A stretch of 64,000 nucleotides of DNA from assembly GCA_027886185.1 (NCBI GenBank), contig WOAB01000317.1, forward strand, positions 992,001 through 1,056,000, in the 5' to 3' direction. Source of the DNA: Rheum nobile (lineage: Eukaryota > Streptophyta > Magnoliopsida > Caryophyllales > Polygonaceae). Positions 1 to 11,723 of this stretch are shown here, piece after piece. Within the stretch, counting starts at the first letter, position 1. Every line of letters starts with the position of its first letter. The position numbers and the translations under genes were made by a program. Below the pieces are notes generated by a model. It was not told the DNA's origin. It searched no databases and saw only the letters and a program-made list of their open reading frames with translations.

Positions 1-192
1 CTATGCCCTTTTCAGTCTCTTGTTAAGGTAAGACACCGATTTTCTTCCTGAAACTAAACCTGAAAATGGAATTCTCTACTCTTCTTTCGTTTTTAATCAT
101 GATAGACAACAATACCACTTCTGTTATTGCTATATTGATAATATAGGTCCTTGCAATCATAGTATGATGAATATGCATTTGATGATTGAGTC

Positions 193-305
193 ATATCACT
201 ACTGAACAAACGAACTGAGATATACTTTAAATCACAACTGAACAAACTAAATCATTACTGAACAAACAAAATTATAAATCACTATTGAACAAACGAATTG
301 AGATT
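193..305. repeat. Short diverged direct repeats (ACTGAACAAAC core)
   Basis: Four copies of a unit resembling AATCACTACTGAACAAAC follow one another at irregular 20-47 base spacing. The first and last copies also share the extension CGAA(C/T)TGAGAT. This looks like a decayed minisatellite. Confidence 0.6.
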
Positions 306-554
306 CAAATTTACGATTGTCTTATGTTTAAATCAATGTTGAATTGAAAACAAACGAAATTGTAAAATCAAGAACAATTATTTATATTTTTATAGTTCAG
401 TTTAATGAATTCGTGAACGTACCTGCTAAATGTCGAAAACTGCTTTGCTATTACTCATGTGCAAGACCAGTTTTTTGTACTATGATTGTGGGAGGTGCTC
501 TAGTTTTATACCCATGCTGCATGATCATGCTAAATATAAGGCAATCGTAATAAT

Positions 555-880
555 ATTGATTTGATTATGCAGATATTACATTGCCTTAATACTGCCATAC
601 CATGCTTAAAATTTGAGTTAATTGTGCATATATTACATTGAATTTATACTGCCATATCATACTGAATATTTCATTTCATTCTGCAGATATTACATTGCCT
701 TTATGGATTGTAGATTCAAAAAAACGTGATTGCAGATATTGAAGATGCTGAAAGTGGATAAAATCATGATTGCAGAATATTTTATTTTATTTGATTATGC
801 AAGTTTTTTTTTTGCAGGAAATTTCGCGATTGCATAATATTCTCTTTGATTATGCATATATTACATTGCCTGTTATTTTT
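555..880. repeat. Diverged repeats of GATTATGCAGATATTACATT
   Basis: Variants of GATTATGCAGATATTACATT recur about five times (near 563, 625, 680, 730 and 850). Several are followed by GCCTT and TACTGCCATA. No ORF or known element is associated. Confidence 0.55.
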
Positions 881-2859
881 ATGTATGTCTTATATCATTT
901 CTTTTAGCTTTGACGCATTTATTTAAATTTTTGTGTTGTCAATGCAGTATTTTTGTTATTTTTTTGCCAAATTTGCAGCAGCAACTATTTGTTTTGCGTT
1001 TATTTAATTGTTTTTAGAATGTTTCTTTGCTATTTGTAAGCACAACATGTTGCATTTTTTTCTTAGTTGTCATAGCATATCATATTTAAGGTTGGTTTTC
1101 TGTTTTAATGTTGTGCAGGCTATGTCATAATTTTTTTTTGATATGTTCTATTTATTTTGAATCCATTATTTATCGTAAAACAGGTTTGAAAACATTTACA
1201 GCATTTTGTTTTGTTTAATTCTCAAATATTGGATATTATTCGATTAAAATGTAGCTCGTAATTTTATTTTTTATTTTTTTTGGAAAGATTAAGCATACCT
1301 AAAAAAAAAGTACAGAGATATTCTCTGCAAAAATATGTCAAAATGAAAGATTTTTAAAAAAATAACCACATAAACTAGACTGATGACACATGTCAAAATT
1401 AATTCAGCGATGACACGTGACAACGACAAACGCGGGTTTAATCTCGGGTAGCATGCCTGTACAGACGCAATTTTGTTTTAGTTATTATATAGTAGATTGG
1501 AAGAGTAGGTGATGGGTTCTTCACTTCCACCAAATAAAATTGCACCAGAACCCTCTACTTGTAAGAGTCAAACTAGGCATGGATTTCGCCCCCCTAACAA
1601 ACATAAGGTCAACAAATTTATATGTTGACAACTATATTTAATATCAGTGTGTAAAAAACACGTAAAAAATAAATTTCACTACAAATGTCAATGTAGCTTA
1701 AAGAACATACACTGTATTTCCCAATGTAGTTGGAACAAGAGTATTTCTCATTGAAATGGAGTATGATACATATGATAATATTAGCTTCTCACACTGAAAA
1801 TAAGAAGAATAGATTTAGTATATAAAGTTAGTGGTTATTTGAATTTATATGTTAGGTTTGTTACGCATGCATTACATCATTTGATCACCGAACTTAATTT
1901 AACCATTACCATTTGTATATCTTCAAACATATAAGTTTGTTTTTCAAATCGACCTTAAAATCGGTCTAGTTTTTACCTTATAAAAAATATTTGTATAATC
2001 AAAAGACCTTATGTTTATTCACATGTCAAATCGCTATCATACCATAATCACCCGTGAATATGTGGAACATGATGAATTCAAATTTGTCTAATCAAGCTCA
2101 TCATTACTAAAAGTAATAACAAGATTTTGACTAATTTGTGTTGCATGATTTGTAATTTACAAAGTATTATTCGATCATTATGGTAAATAAACGTGACATC
2201 ATGTCAGTTCTAATTATAGTTTGTTTGAGAAAAGAAATTTTAAAATTCCACAACTCATAATCTCAATAATTTCAACTCCTCTTGTTTTTTTAACAAAAAA
2301 GAAAAGAAAAGAAAAGAAAATCAAATAAGCCAAATTCCAATTTCTAAAAGGGAGAGTTATGTGTGTGTAGTTCACTTGGTCGTTGTTTGCTGGTATGCCA
2401 AATGTCAATGTCATGGGAGTCTCTTTATAACTTATTCATATGGTGGAGCCAAACACTGCCTTAAGCCACCCCCATAAGAAAACGAAAACGAAAACGAATC
2501 CATCCCACACATAAATGCACTCCCACTAAAGAACCTTCTTTTGTTCTTGCTTCAAGTAAAAACCCCACTTTGCCCCTCACCTTCCAAAATTATTCTTTAA
2601 TTTTCCTCCTCGAATTCGCTGCAAATGGATGAAATGCTGAGGGTACTTCTGACTTTCAAGCTTAAAGCGACCATAAATAAATAAGTAAAATAAACAAATT
2701 TAGAATGGAAAAGAAAAAAAACGCAATCAGAATTCAGAAAGAGAGTTTTTCTTCCCCATCTCTCCCGTCTACCAGATCTGCGGATCAATCTTTCCTCCAA
2801 AAACTCTCTGGTTTATGTTGTTTGTTTTTGTCAGGAAATTTTGATCATTCACGGCGAAA

Positions 2860-5800
2860 ATGAGCACCGGCGATCTTATCAATATTCAGCCATCGGAACT
2901 CAAATTCCCTTGTAAGTGGCTCATCCTCCCCTATAATAATTCACTTTTTCGTTTTTGGTGCGTTTCGATGCTTTTGGAATCTATTCTGGGGTTGACGTGG
3001 TTGAATCATTTGGGAAAAGAAGTAAGTCTTTGGTGCTTCAATTAGGCAGCTTTGATTTCCCCTAACCCTAATTTGTTCTGTAATTTCGTGGGAAATTTGT
3101 CTGTATTATGTGCTTCGTTATTGTAGACTGGAAACTGGTACTCTGTGTCTGATATATCTTCTCTTTGGCTGTTAAAGTCGAGCTGAAGAAGCAGAGTTCA
3201 TGTTCTATGCAATTAAGCAACAAGACGGATCAGTATGTAGCATTTAAGGTGCGTTTTTGAGGGTTTACTAAACCTTGTTGTCTGATTAATTGGAGGTTTA
3301 CTTTTATGATTTCACTGATTTGTATTGAGATTTTGTTGATTTGGTGCTTTGGTGGTTGCTAATGTAATGGGGAATAGGTTAAAACAACAAATCCTAAGAA
3401 GTATTGCGTCCGCCCAAACACAGGTGTCGTCTCACCTGGCTCATCATGTAATGTTACAGGTAATTGCGCATTCTAACCTGTTTTCAGCGTGGTGTGATTT
3501 TCAGTTCTTGTTTGTTATGCAAGTAGATTTGTTTTTTGGCATGAATTATTGATACCAAATTATCAACTTCCTATGGAACATGAAAATGGTAATGAAGCTG
3601 GAAGGTGATTGTATTCTGATATAGTATTGGTGTTTTTCTGATGTGCTTTTGAAGCTGTAGTTTGTAGATCTAATGACTGAATTTACATTGGCACATTATA
3701 ATATGACCGAAGTAGGCTTATAATTTTATATTTTAGCTTATCTAGGTTTTGTATTTGAACTTTGTTAGTACTTAGCAATGAAGGAGGTATGGTTTGTTAG
3801 TAGTAATAGTTGAAAGACATAAAGGTGGAGTAATAGACAAGTGTTTTTGCCTATTTTAGAACTTCGTTAAAATTTGTGCTAAAAGCTAATACGACAATTA
3901 TCAGAGCGGAGTTGGTATGATTATGCTATGCAAGAGAATCAGTACATTGTGGGCTTGAGGCAGAGTGACATAAATTAAAGGAAATCTGGATTCAAATAAT
4001 GATGGGACAAAGAAGATTCGGAGTCTCTTGAGTAATTGTTATGTACTTCAGTTTATCACCCAAAATAATTTTCTTTTCTTTCACCAAACAACTCCTTAAT
4101 ACTCAAAGCAAACGTGTTATGCCAAACTTCAGGGTATTAGAGCATGAACATCAATAAGAGACTTCAAGAGTCTCTCACTAGTCAGTAGTCACTAATAAAA
4201 AAGTAAAATTTTGGTGAGAAACAGTCTCTCAAAGTCTCTCCTGTGAATTGATCGTTCATTAAAAAAAAAAAGTCTCTCCTGTGAGAGACTCTCCTCACTA
4301 GTCTCTCACTCTTTTGTATTTTTCTTTTTTACTTTCTTTTATTTTTAGTGTGAGAAACTCAAGGAGAAACCCCCAATGTTCATGACCTTAGTGCTCTGGC
4401 CTAATTGGTTTAGTAAAATGGTTTATAACTTGCATGATTTTTGCTTGAGATAAGGGAGGGGCATGCATGGTGCTCGTTTGAATGAATTGAATGACTTATT
4501 GCTTTACGCACACTGCTCAACTTCCAAAATTTATTTGATAGTTACTATGCAAGCACAAAAGGAAGCTCCAGCCGACATGCAGTGCAAGGACAAGTTCCTA
4601 GTTCAAAGTGTTATTGCACCTGAAGGTGCAACTACAAAGGACTTGACAGCAGAAATGGTGGGTAGATTGTTCACTCTTGTTTTATCAGAATCATAAATCA
4701 AGTGTATGTTTGCTCTGAATTTTATCTTCCATAGACTGAATTATCTCGTGTTATGTGATTTTAGTTCAACAAGGATGAAGGGAAGGTTGTAGAGGAGTTT
4801 AAGTTAAGGGTTAATTATATCCCAGCGAACCCTCCTTCTCCAGTTCCTGAAGAATCAGAAGAAGGATCTCCTCCTAGGCCAACTGGGCAGGAAAATGGTT
4901 ATCAAGCTGCTTCATCAGTAAGTACTTTTGTGTTTGATGTACGTCAATTTCATAATAAGCAACTCTATGATGTTAACAAGTGTTGTCATGAAATTTGCAG
5001 GTTGCAAGGCGACTGGATGATCTTAAAGGAGATTCTTCAGAGGTATTTCCCCCCATTCTGTTATTAGATTTTATATTTGAAGTGCCTTCTCATTTTATTT
5101 TCAGTTTTGGAGTTTCACTTACCTCTACAAGGGCTTAAAGCAAGCTTGAGCTTTTTAGTTTATCTTCGTTGTTTCTGGACACTCTTAGGTCTTATTTGGT
5201 TCATTTGAGAAACTAATTTTGCAGTAATGTTTCTCTTCAACAATTTCTCTTTTAAACTTTCTTTGGAATAGGATAAATGCATTTGGTTGTTAATAACTAA
5301 ATTGTAAATTCATAGGATTTGATTTAGTATATTTCCTTTGGTTTAGGATCAACTCTTTAGGAAACATATTTGAAAACTGAAAAATCTAATATAAGCTGAA
5401 AGGTGAAAAGACTGAACATAGAACATATATGGCGATCTGTAATTTTACTTGAAAGGCAGAGTATTAACTGTTTCAAAGTTGAAATATAGACCCAAATTTT
5501 TGTTCAGTGTCTGCTGTGACTTGTTCTTAATTGATTGCTTTGCCACAGGGTATTTCTAGTAGTTTCTGTTTATGTGGAAGTTTTAACAAGACAAGCGACC
5601 TGCTTTGCTATTCATAGCAAAGTTCATTGTGTTAATAATGGAGTATAAATTATAATTTTTTATAGTTCATCCTGAATGGAGTAAAAATTTGCAACATAGT
5701 GGCATTGCCTCTGTATCATACTATTGTGGAATGCATAGAAATTAGTAAATGATCTGTGTATGTGTATTGAGGGATATGATGAAAGTAGCTAGCTTTCAGG

Positions 5801-6593
5801 TGGAGCTCGTTTGTTCAGATATTGATATAACTTTTCAGTTTTGAGTTTCTTGTTGAACGTATTTAGAAAATGGGAAAGCACAGTAACTGCTGGACTTTGC
5901 AAATTGATACTGTAAACTCCGTACACTGTTTCTCAACAATTAAATGCTGTTCAGGATCTGATCTCGAAGCTCACTGAGGAGAAAGCTTCTGCCATTCAAC
6001 AGAACCAGAAACTTCGTCAAGAAGTGGTATACTATGACAACCTTCTTTCTGTTTTGTTGATACATTGCTTAGATCCTAATAAAGCTTTTCTCGTTACCTT
6101 GATCAACTATCGGGCTTACAGTATAAAAACTACAACCTTCTTTTGAATTTGGCAACACTAGTCCTCTAGCTTTTGGGATGTGTACTAGATTCTGTTACAG
6201 TAGCATACAAACATGTATATCCTGTGGTATTTGATGTGTTATATGAAACCTTTAATATTAAACAAAGTGTAACAGATGATTTAACGCTGGAAATCTCAGG
6301 CTGATCAGCTTTGTGCACATTTGTTTACCCTATAAGATATAAGACGTAGTGGAATTATTTCCTGTTGGCCTTATCCAGTCGACTTTTGAGCTTGATTTTT
6401 GTCCATCAAGTTCGGTGTATCTTTTAACTAAGTGCTAAGCTTAAGTAGATTTTGACTAAGGGAAGATTTGTTACTGCAGGAACTGTTGAGGAAAGAGATA
6501 ACCAAAAACCAAGCTGGTGGCTTCTCCATGCTCTTCATCTTGCTGGTTGGTATCATCGGCATTATTTTGGGCTATTTGGTGAAGAGAACATGA
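2860..6593 (+). CDS. VAP27-type vesicle-associated membrane protein (MSP domain, ER tail anchor)
   Basis: Eight exons can be read with clean splice sites: 2860-2911, 3178-3248, 3378-3459, 4542-4657, 4765-4917, 5001-5042, 5955-6026 and 6480-6593. They sum to 702 bases, a 233-residue protein. The major sperm protein (MSP) domain spans roughly residues 5-125 and contains the family signatures VAFKVKTTNPKKYCVRPN and VTMQAQKEAP. A Pro/Ser/Glu-rich linker follows, then a coiled coil around LTEEKASAIQQNQKLRQEV, then a C-terminal membrane anchor (FSMLFILLVGIIGIILGYLV) ending in KRT. Family knowledge: VAP27 proteins are type II tail-anchored ER proteins that bind FFAT-motif partners and build ER-plasma membrane and ER-endosome contact sites. 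The ATG at 2860 fits the N-terminus of the short plant members. Several paralogs exist in plants, so I give no specific symbol. The large introns 3 and 6 hold most of the gene's length. Confidence 0.95.
4140..4387. mobile_element. Tourist/PIF-Harbinger-like MITE inside VAP27 intron 3
   Basis: The ends are inverted: GAGCATGAACAT at the left and ATGTTCATGACC at the right. The inner flanks (AGAGACTTCAAGAGTCTCTCAC against GTGAGAAACTCAAGGAGAA) also pair. A TTA trinucleotide sits directly outside both ends (4137-4139 and 4388-4390), as expected for PIF/Harbinger target duplications. There is no coding capacity. The element lies wholly in the intron and does not touch the splice sites. Confidence 0.7.
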
Positions 6594-7124
6594 GTCTCGT
6601 GTCGTGGGGAAAAATTTTACGGCCTGTTTTCTGGTATCAAAACGTCGATGTATTTTAACTACGGAACAGGGAAATATATACCCAGAGAAAATAACTTTAG
6701 CTTGTGTAATTTATTTTTTGCAGTTTGGTAAAGATTTAGAACTTTGAACATAAGCCTTCTTTACAACTGTTCCATATCTGACATATGGTAAAAGAGGATG
6801 TTGTTCAAGACCCCTTTTGAGATTAATTTGTTGCAGTGTCTGTTTTGAGTAGCTTAGAGTTTGTGGTTGCTGCATGTAAACATCAGATCAGGTATAAGTG
6901 GTATCTTGTTACCCGGTTTGTCGCTAGAGTCGGGTCACGTTTTGTCAGGTATGAATTCCTTGCAATAGAATTAAAGTTTTCATCTTTGTTTGCAGCATTG
7001 AGCAATCTTTGCAGGAAACAGGAATTAACTCAGCTGCCTCATCATTCACAAAGACGAAGTTGAACAAGAGAAAGACTCCTAACAAAGAATCAAAAGAGTA
7101 AGAAATCAATTGCAATCACAGAAT

Positions 7125-7301
7125 TTAGGGTTTGTCGTTGTCGGTATCGAGATTCTTGCGATGAGTCTCCTCCATTTGTTTGGCCTTGAACATGAAACTG
7201 TCTAGTGTTCTCTTGATATCAGGGACGTAGTAGTTCTGCGCCACATACATCCCCCAAACAGCACCCAAACCGAATACAAATCCTACCCTAATCAATCCCA
7301 T
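7125..7301 (-). CDS. Small DUF4535-type protein, 58 residues
   Basis: A single uninterrupted minus-strand frame of 58 codons starts MGLIRVGFVFGLGAVWGMYV and continues AQNYYVPDIK. This matches the pattern of the plant DUF4535 family: a short N-terminal hydrophobic helix (about residues 4-20), then the conserved YVAQNYxVP segment, then a charged helix. The C-terminus is rich in Asp, Asn and Lys. Members of this length are usual. The function is unknown; the N-terminal helix suggests membrane insertion, and mitochondrial location is often predicted for relatives (family knowledge, not seen here). The gene converges on VAP27, with 531 bases between the two stop codons. A (CTT)n tract lies just 5' of the start, probably in the 5' UTR. 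The frame is below 60 codons, so an automated minimum-length cutoff would miss it. Confidence 0.78.
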   Translation of the reverse strand: MGLIRVGFVFGLGAVWGMYVAQNYYVPDIKRTLDSFMFKAKQMEETHRKNLDTDNDKP

Positions 7302-7302
7302 C

Positions 7303-7326
7303 TTCTTCTTCTTCTTCTTCTTCTCA
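7303..7326. repeat. (CTT)n microsatellite in probable 5' UTR
   Basis: Seven to eight CTT units directly precede the DUF4535 start codon. On the coding strand this reads as GAA/AAG repeats, a common 5' UTR composition in plants. Confidence 0.8.
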
Positions 7327-7659
7327 CTTCTCGGTTACAGAAAAAAAGATGATCTTTTGGAAGCTTTTGCTAAGGGTTGAGGATTGAGTTATGGAAGTTG
7401 AGGCAAGGCAAAATATATACTGCAAGCTTTGATTCAATTGTCTATCTATTGTGGATTTGGATATCTTGTTTTGCAAGTTCCAATTGGATTGACATTTGAA
7501 ATTCTGGATAATTATTAATAACCCCTTCCCCAAGTTTTGTTGATAGGTTGATAATATAAGAGTCATGTCATGCTCCTCTTTCTTGCGGTTTGGGGTGAAT
7601 TAGGTAAATAATTTTTTTGATAAACTTTTTTTTAAATTAATGGATCCTTAGCAAAAATG

Positions 7660-8235
7660 GACTTCTCTCTCTCCCTAAATTCTACTCCCTACCCCTAAAT
7701 CCTAATCCTTAAACCCTAAATCCTAAATTCCAAAAAATAATATTTTAGAGAGAAAAAACAAAGAAGATGGAGGAAAAAATAAAATAAGCTAGTAGGGATA
7801 GAAAAAATATATAAAAACTAGTAGGGATTTATTTTATTAATTGAAAACTCTTAAAGGGCCAATGGGCCAAAAACCCTCATCTTTCTTGATTAAAGAAGAT
7901 AATGTGTATACAATAAATGGGCCAGGCCTTAACTGAAACGGGCCTGTTGAGTGGGGGACAAAAAAGGCTCATATTAAAATCGGATAGTCCGTATTAAGTA
8001 ATGATCCTAGTTTTATCGAGGGTTTTGGACCCATTGACCATTTAAGAGTTTTCAATTAATAAAACTATCCCCTACTAGTTTTTATGTATTTTTTTCTATC
8101 CCTTTAGCTTATTTTATTATTTTTTTCTTTCTCTTCTTTGTTTTTTCTCTCTCTAAAATATTGTTTTTTGGAATTTAGGATATAGGGTTTAGGGGGTATG
8201 GAATAGGGTTTAGGGAGAGGGGGAGGGGGTTAGTT
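7660..8235. mobile_element. Foldback MITE with about 180-bp inverted arms and telomere-like TTTAGGG motifs
   Basis: The arm at about 7670-7870 reappears inverted at about 8035-8225. Shared segments include CTAGTAGGG, the stretch around TTAATTGAAAACTCTTAAA, TATTTTAGAGAGAAAAAACAAAGAAGA, and repeated CCCTAAAT motifs. The roughly 160-bp centre differs and holds GGGCC-type words. No transposase is present. The outer ends degrade and I cannot define a target-site duplication, so the superfamily is open. Confidence 0.75.
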
Positions 8236-8239
8236 TCTT

Positions 8240-11185
8240 AAGGGGTTAGTTTTTAATAAAAATGTTACACATAGGTCATTTACTCAACTCATCCTCCTAG
8301 TTTATTAGTAAAAAGTTATGCATATGTTAAATTTAGATTTTTATCCATGTATAAAGATATGTTAAATTGAGATTTTTATTCTGCCTAGCATTTTTTAGAA
8401 CATTATTGTTAAGTTTGTTATTAGAAATATAACTTATTTTCCTTGTAGACAGATATTGTTTATTGCCCAAGCTTTATAATCTTGTATATATATTTATCTT
8501 ATACCAAATCAATGAAAAAGCATAAACTTTTACCCACAAAATTCTCTTCCTAAACTTATCATTTGTACTTCTAACGTTAGAATCGATCACAACATCAAGA
8601 GTTATTAGCAAATAAAGGATAGAAAATCTTAAAAGAATAGAAAAATGATCTAATATTACAACCAATAGTATATACAAGTCTCGTATAAGACACAGGGACT
8701 AAGCCAGTGTACATAAAAATGGAAAAGAAATTTCAAAGCAATACCTTGTAATGATGTTCTTTGCAGGTTTCTGATCCCCAAATGATCATTGAAAGTGTGT
8801 TAGTTTGGAGCAGCACTTAATTTGTTTAATCAGTTTCGTGATGCTGTACATCAATGGTGGTGAAACTGGCCTTGTGGTTTTATGTTTGTTTTAGCCAAGT
8901 GATCCTGTCACATGGGGGTATGAAGTTGATTTGGAAGATTCAAGGGATGAGTTTTTGCAAATCTCATCAAATTGGGGGCAACGAACCCAACTTTTGAATT
9001 CCAATATTTTTGCAAGTGCATGAGATTCAACTGATTTGATTTTCTAACATGTAGATTTCTTTGTTAGTTTTTCATATAAGATCTTAATCAATTGGTTCGA
9101 TGGACCGACATCCAACTTAATTTAATTACTCTATGTTAAGAATTTCACCTTTACACGTACAACGTACTTCTCTCGTAATATATTCATTATTAATCAACAA
9201 GGATATATGGACTTAATTAGTACCAGCTAGATTAATACTTGTGAGCTCTGACTTTTTTTTTTTCAATTTAGGGTTTAGGGTTTGGACTTCCAATGAATTG
9301 AATCTATCATCTCCAACAATCGCGTGCTTTTCAAGATACCAAAAGAAAATGGAGCAATACGTACGTTTGTGTTGGAGTTCTCGTTGGATTTAATCTTGGG
9401 AGGATTAAACAACAAGTTTGTGAAATTTCTACTTGGCTTCTAATTCCATTGTGAGATGTGTTCTACAAGCTAAGCTAGGGGATCAGAATCCGGCCAGTAT
9501 CAGGAATTGCTACTTGTGACTTGTTATTATACGGTACTGTATTTAATTAACTTCAATTATTTCTTGAAATTAGAAGTGGGCATGCGACGAAATGGCTTAA
9601 AACCAGCTAATTATATATATGGATCTGGGTTATTATTAAAAAAAGAAAATTAAACGAGTCTCCGAATTAAAGAGGTTATTTTGGGTCTCATGTCAGAAGT
9701 AAATGTACCTGTTTTCCTCCTGTAAACGATAACTTTGCAACATCAATTTAGGGATTGTTGTTTTTATATAGTAGGACTAGTATCATTTTGTACCCTTCCA
9801 ACCTTTCATTTGACTTAGCTAATTAATGTGTTTTTTGGTTGAAAGACCTGGCTAATTTTATTCATAATCAATTTGTGTACTTTTGGTGTCAATATTCAAA
9901 TCAAGAAAAGATGTTTTTGTTCTTAGCATTTTTTAAAAAAAAAGTAGGGATTTCACAAATTCTCATGAAACCGTGTCTGGTATGTGAAGAAAACACTCTT
10001 TGTTGGAATACTCACTTGTCCCTCTAATTCCATCTATCCTTTAAAAGGCTTGGAATTTGATGCTATATGGTTAATTAATTAGTCAGAAGCATTTCTCAAT
10101 TTTGGGGGAATGTGAATAGTTAGTCAAAATATTTTCATCCATACATATTTTCAGCAGTCTTTTGCAATTATATTATGCACATATTCAGATATGAATTGAT
10201 ATTTTCTACTTTTATTTAGAATCGTTTATGAAATCTGAAGCTTATTGGTAATTTATGGGGTATGATTTATGAATCACTTGCTCAGATAATAATAATGAAA
10301 TGAATTATTGCTCCGTATTAACTTAATGTTTCATTCTATATGTGTAATAAACTGCAAAAACTGTTTATAGAAGTAAAAATGTTTTCTCTTGACCCGACGA
10401 TGTACTAGTACTACGTGCATGTTTCTTTCCACTTGCAAGAGAAAATAAATTCTACGCATTAATTGTAGGGACCAAAGTGCACCAACTCCATATTGTGGGG
10501 ACTCACTACTTGATATTTACGGAGTATATATGAAACTCATCGGTATGACTTAGGAAGAGACTTTTTTTTTTTGTTAATTGGAAGTCTCAAGTTTATTTTA
10601 TTTATTTTTAAATAAAATCTAAAATTTAAGTAGTTTGGTCGAAGCTAGTGGAGATTATGGATAGAAAACCTACAATTATAAGACGCATATGTATTTTCCA
10701 GAAGGTCATATATATAAACTCCATATATAGTACAATGTATATGTTAACTGATAACTGCCATATGCACCCAAAAAAAAAAAAACTGATAACTGTATCTCAT
10801 TAAATACAACGACCGGCCATAATAAATTGTAACATGATCGAGCTATTACCATCCATACCCTTATATATATCCTAGGAAATATTTTTCCTTCATTAGACTT
10901 ATAATAATATGTCACAGTTTCCATGTGCTATAAAGATTATGAACTTATAAGCGAAAGTTAATATAATAATGCCGTAAGAATATAATAGTTTGGATGTATG
11001 TCTACATATATACATGTCCGAATGCTTACATCAAGAACTTGGTCATGCATATTCACCATATATAATTACATTATTTTGTATTAAATCATGAAATTTAACT
11101 TAATAATGGCATGTTAAATTGTTGCGCAAAATGCGCGCTGCTGATCAAGCTAAGCTTGTCATTCATTAGACATGGCTACATATAT
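8240..11185. other. Intergenic, AT-rich
   Basis: No gene or recognisable transposon protein was seen. Contents are AT-rich DNA, homopolymer runs and short palindromic AT stretches. The ORFs here are short and lack domains. Confidence 0.6.
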
Positions 11186-11191
11186 TAACCT

Positions 11192-11505
11192 TGTTGGGTT
11201 ATGGAGCATGATGGAATGTACACCGAAAAGTCCAACTTTCAGCGATCCAATTGGCTTGGTAGTGTCCGTCCGTATAAGGGTCTTTTGGACCCGTCCGTAT
11301 AATAGTGTAATGGGCTTAATTAGGGTTTCAGTCATTAGCTTATATTTCATGTTTAATCGTTGTAATCGTTATCACAATAGTAAGAAAAAACCATGGCTTG
11401 ATAATGCTCCCAGACATAGTCATATTCTGTGATGAACTGGGTAAACAATTTTCGTGTTCTTTGCTTCGTTTTTTTTTTTCTCGTTATTGCGTTCGAATCC
11501 TAACA
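11192..11505 (+). mobile_element. Solo LTR of a Copia family
   Basis: The segment begins TGTTGGGTTATGGAGC and ends CGTTCGAATCCTAACA. Both ends match the LTRs of the Copia element at 54.4-58.1 kb, and so does the inner stretch around CCCAGACATAGTCA. It is flanked on both sides by the identical 5-bp sequence AACCT (11187-11191 and 11506-11510). No internal Copia sequence or second LTR adjoins it. This is the product expected from recombination between the two LTRs of one element. Confidence 0.9.
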
Positions 11506-11723
11506 AACCTTACACCAAACCAAGAACTAGTAGCTACATAGTTCTCTCAAAAAGTACACAATTACATAACATATCTTTATATATATATATAGTACGTAAT
11601 ATTTATATATATAAGTAGAAACCCATGCATCAAAATTTATGGATGAAACTAGAGAGAATTATATATATATACCCTCCAAAATTAAGTGAAATTAGCTAGG
11701 GTTTTTGGTTAGCTAGTACTTAA

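Larger units (their letters stand above)
1..2859. other. AT-rich intergenic DNA upstream of VAP27
   Basis: I see no gene here. The short ORFs have no recognisable domain and no codon-like structure. The stretch holds two sets of diverged direct repeats (listed separately), poly-A/T runs, and a short AAAAG repeat near 2298-2320. The last 200 bases or so before 2860 probably contain the VAP27 promoter and 5' UTR, but no unambiguous TATA box stands out. Confidence 0.6.

Noticed and set aside
6836..7063. 75-codon frame after VAP27
   Set aside because: It lies in the probable 3' region between two convergent genes, lacks a domain and has no splice-supported extension.
11172..11432. 86-codon plus-strand frame
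   Set aside because: It falls within the solo Copia LTR and has no domain.
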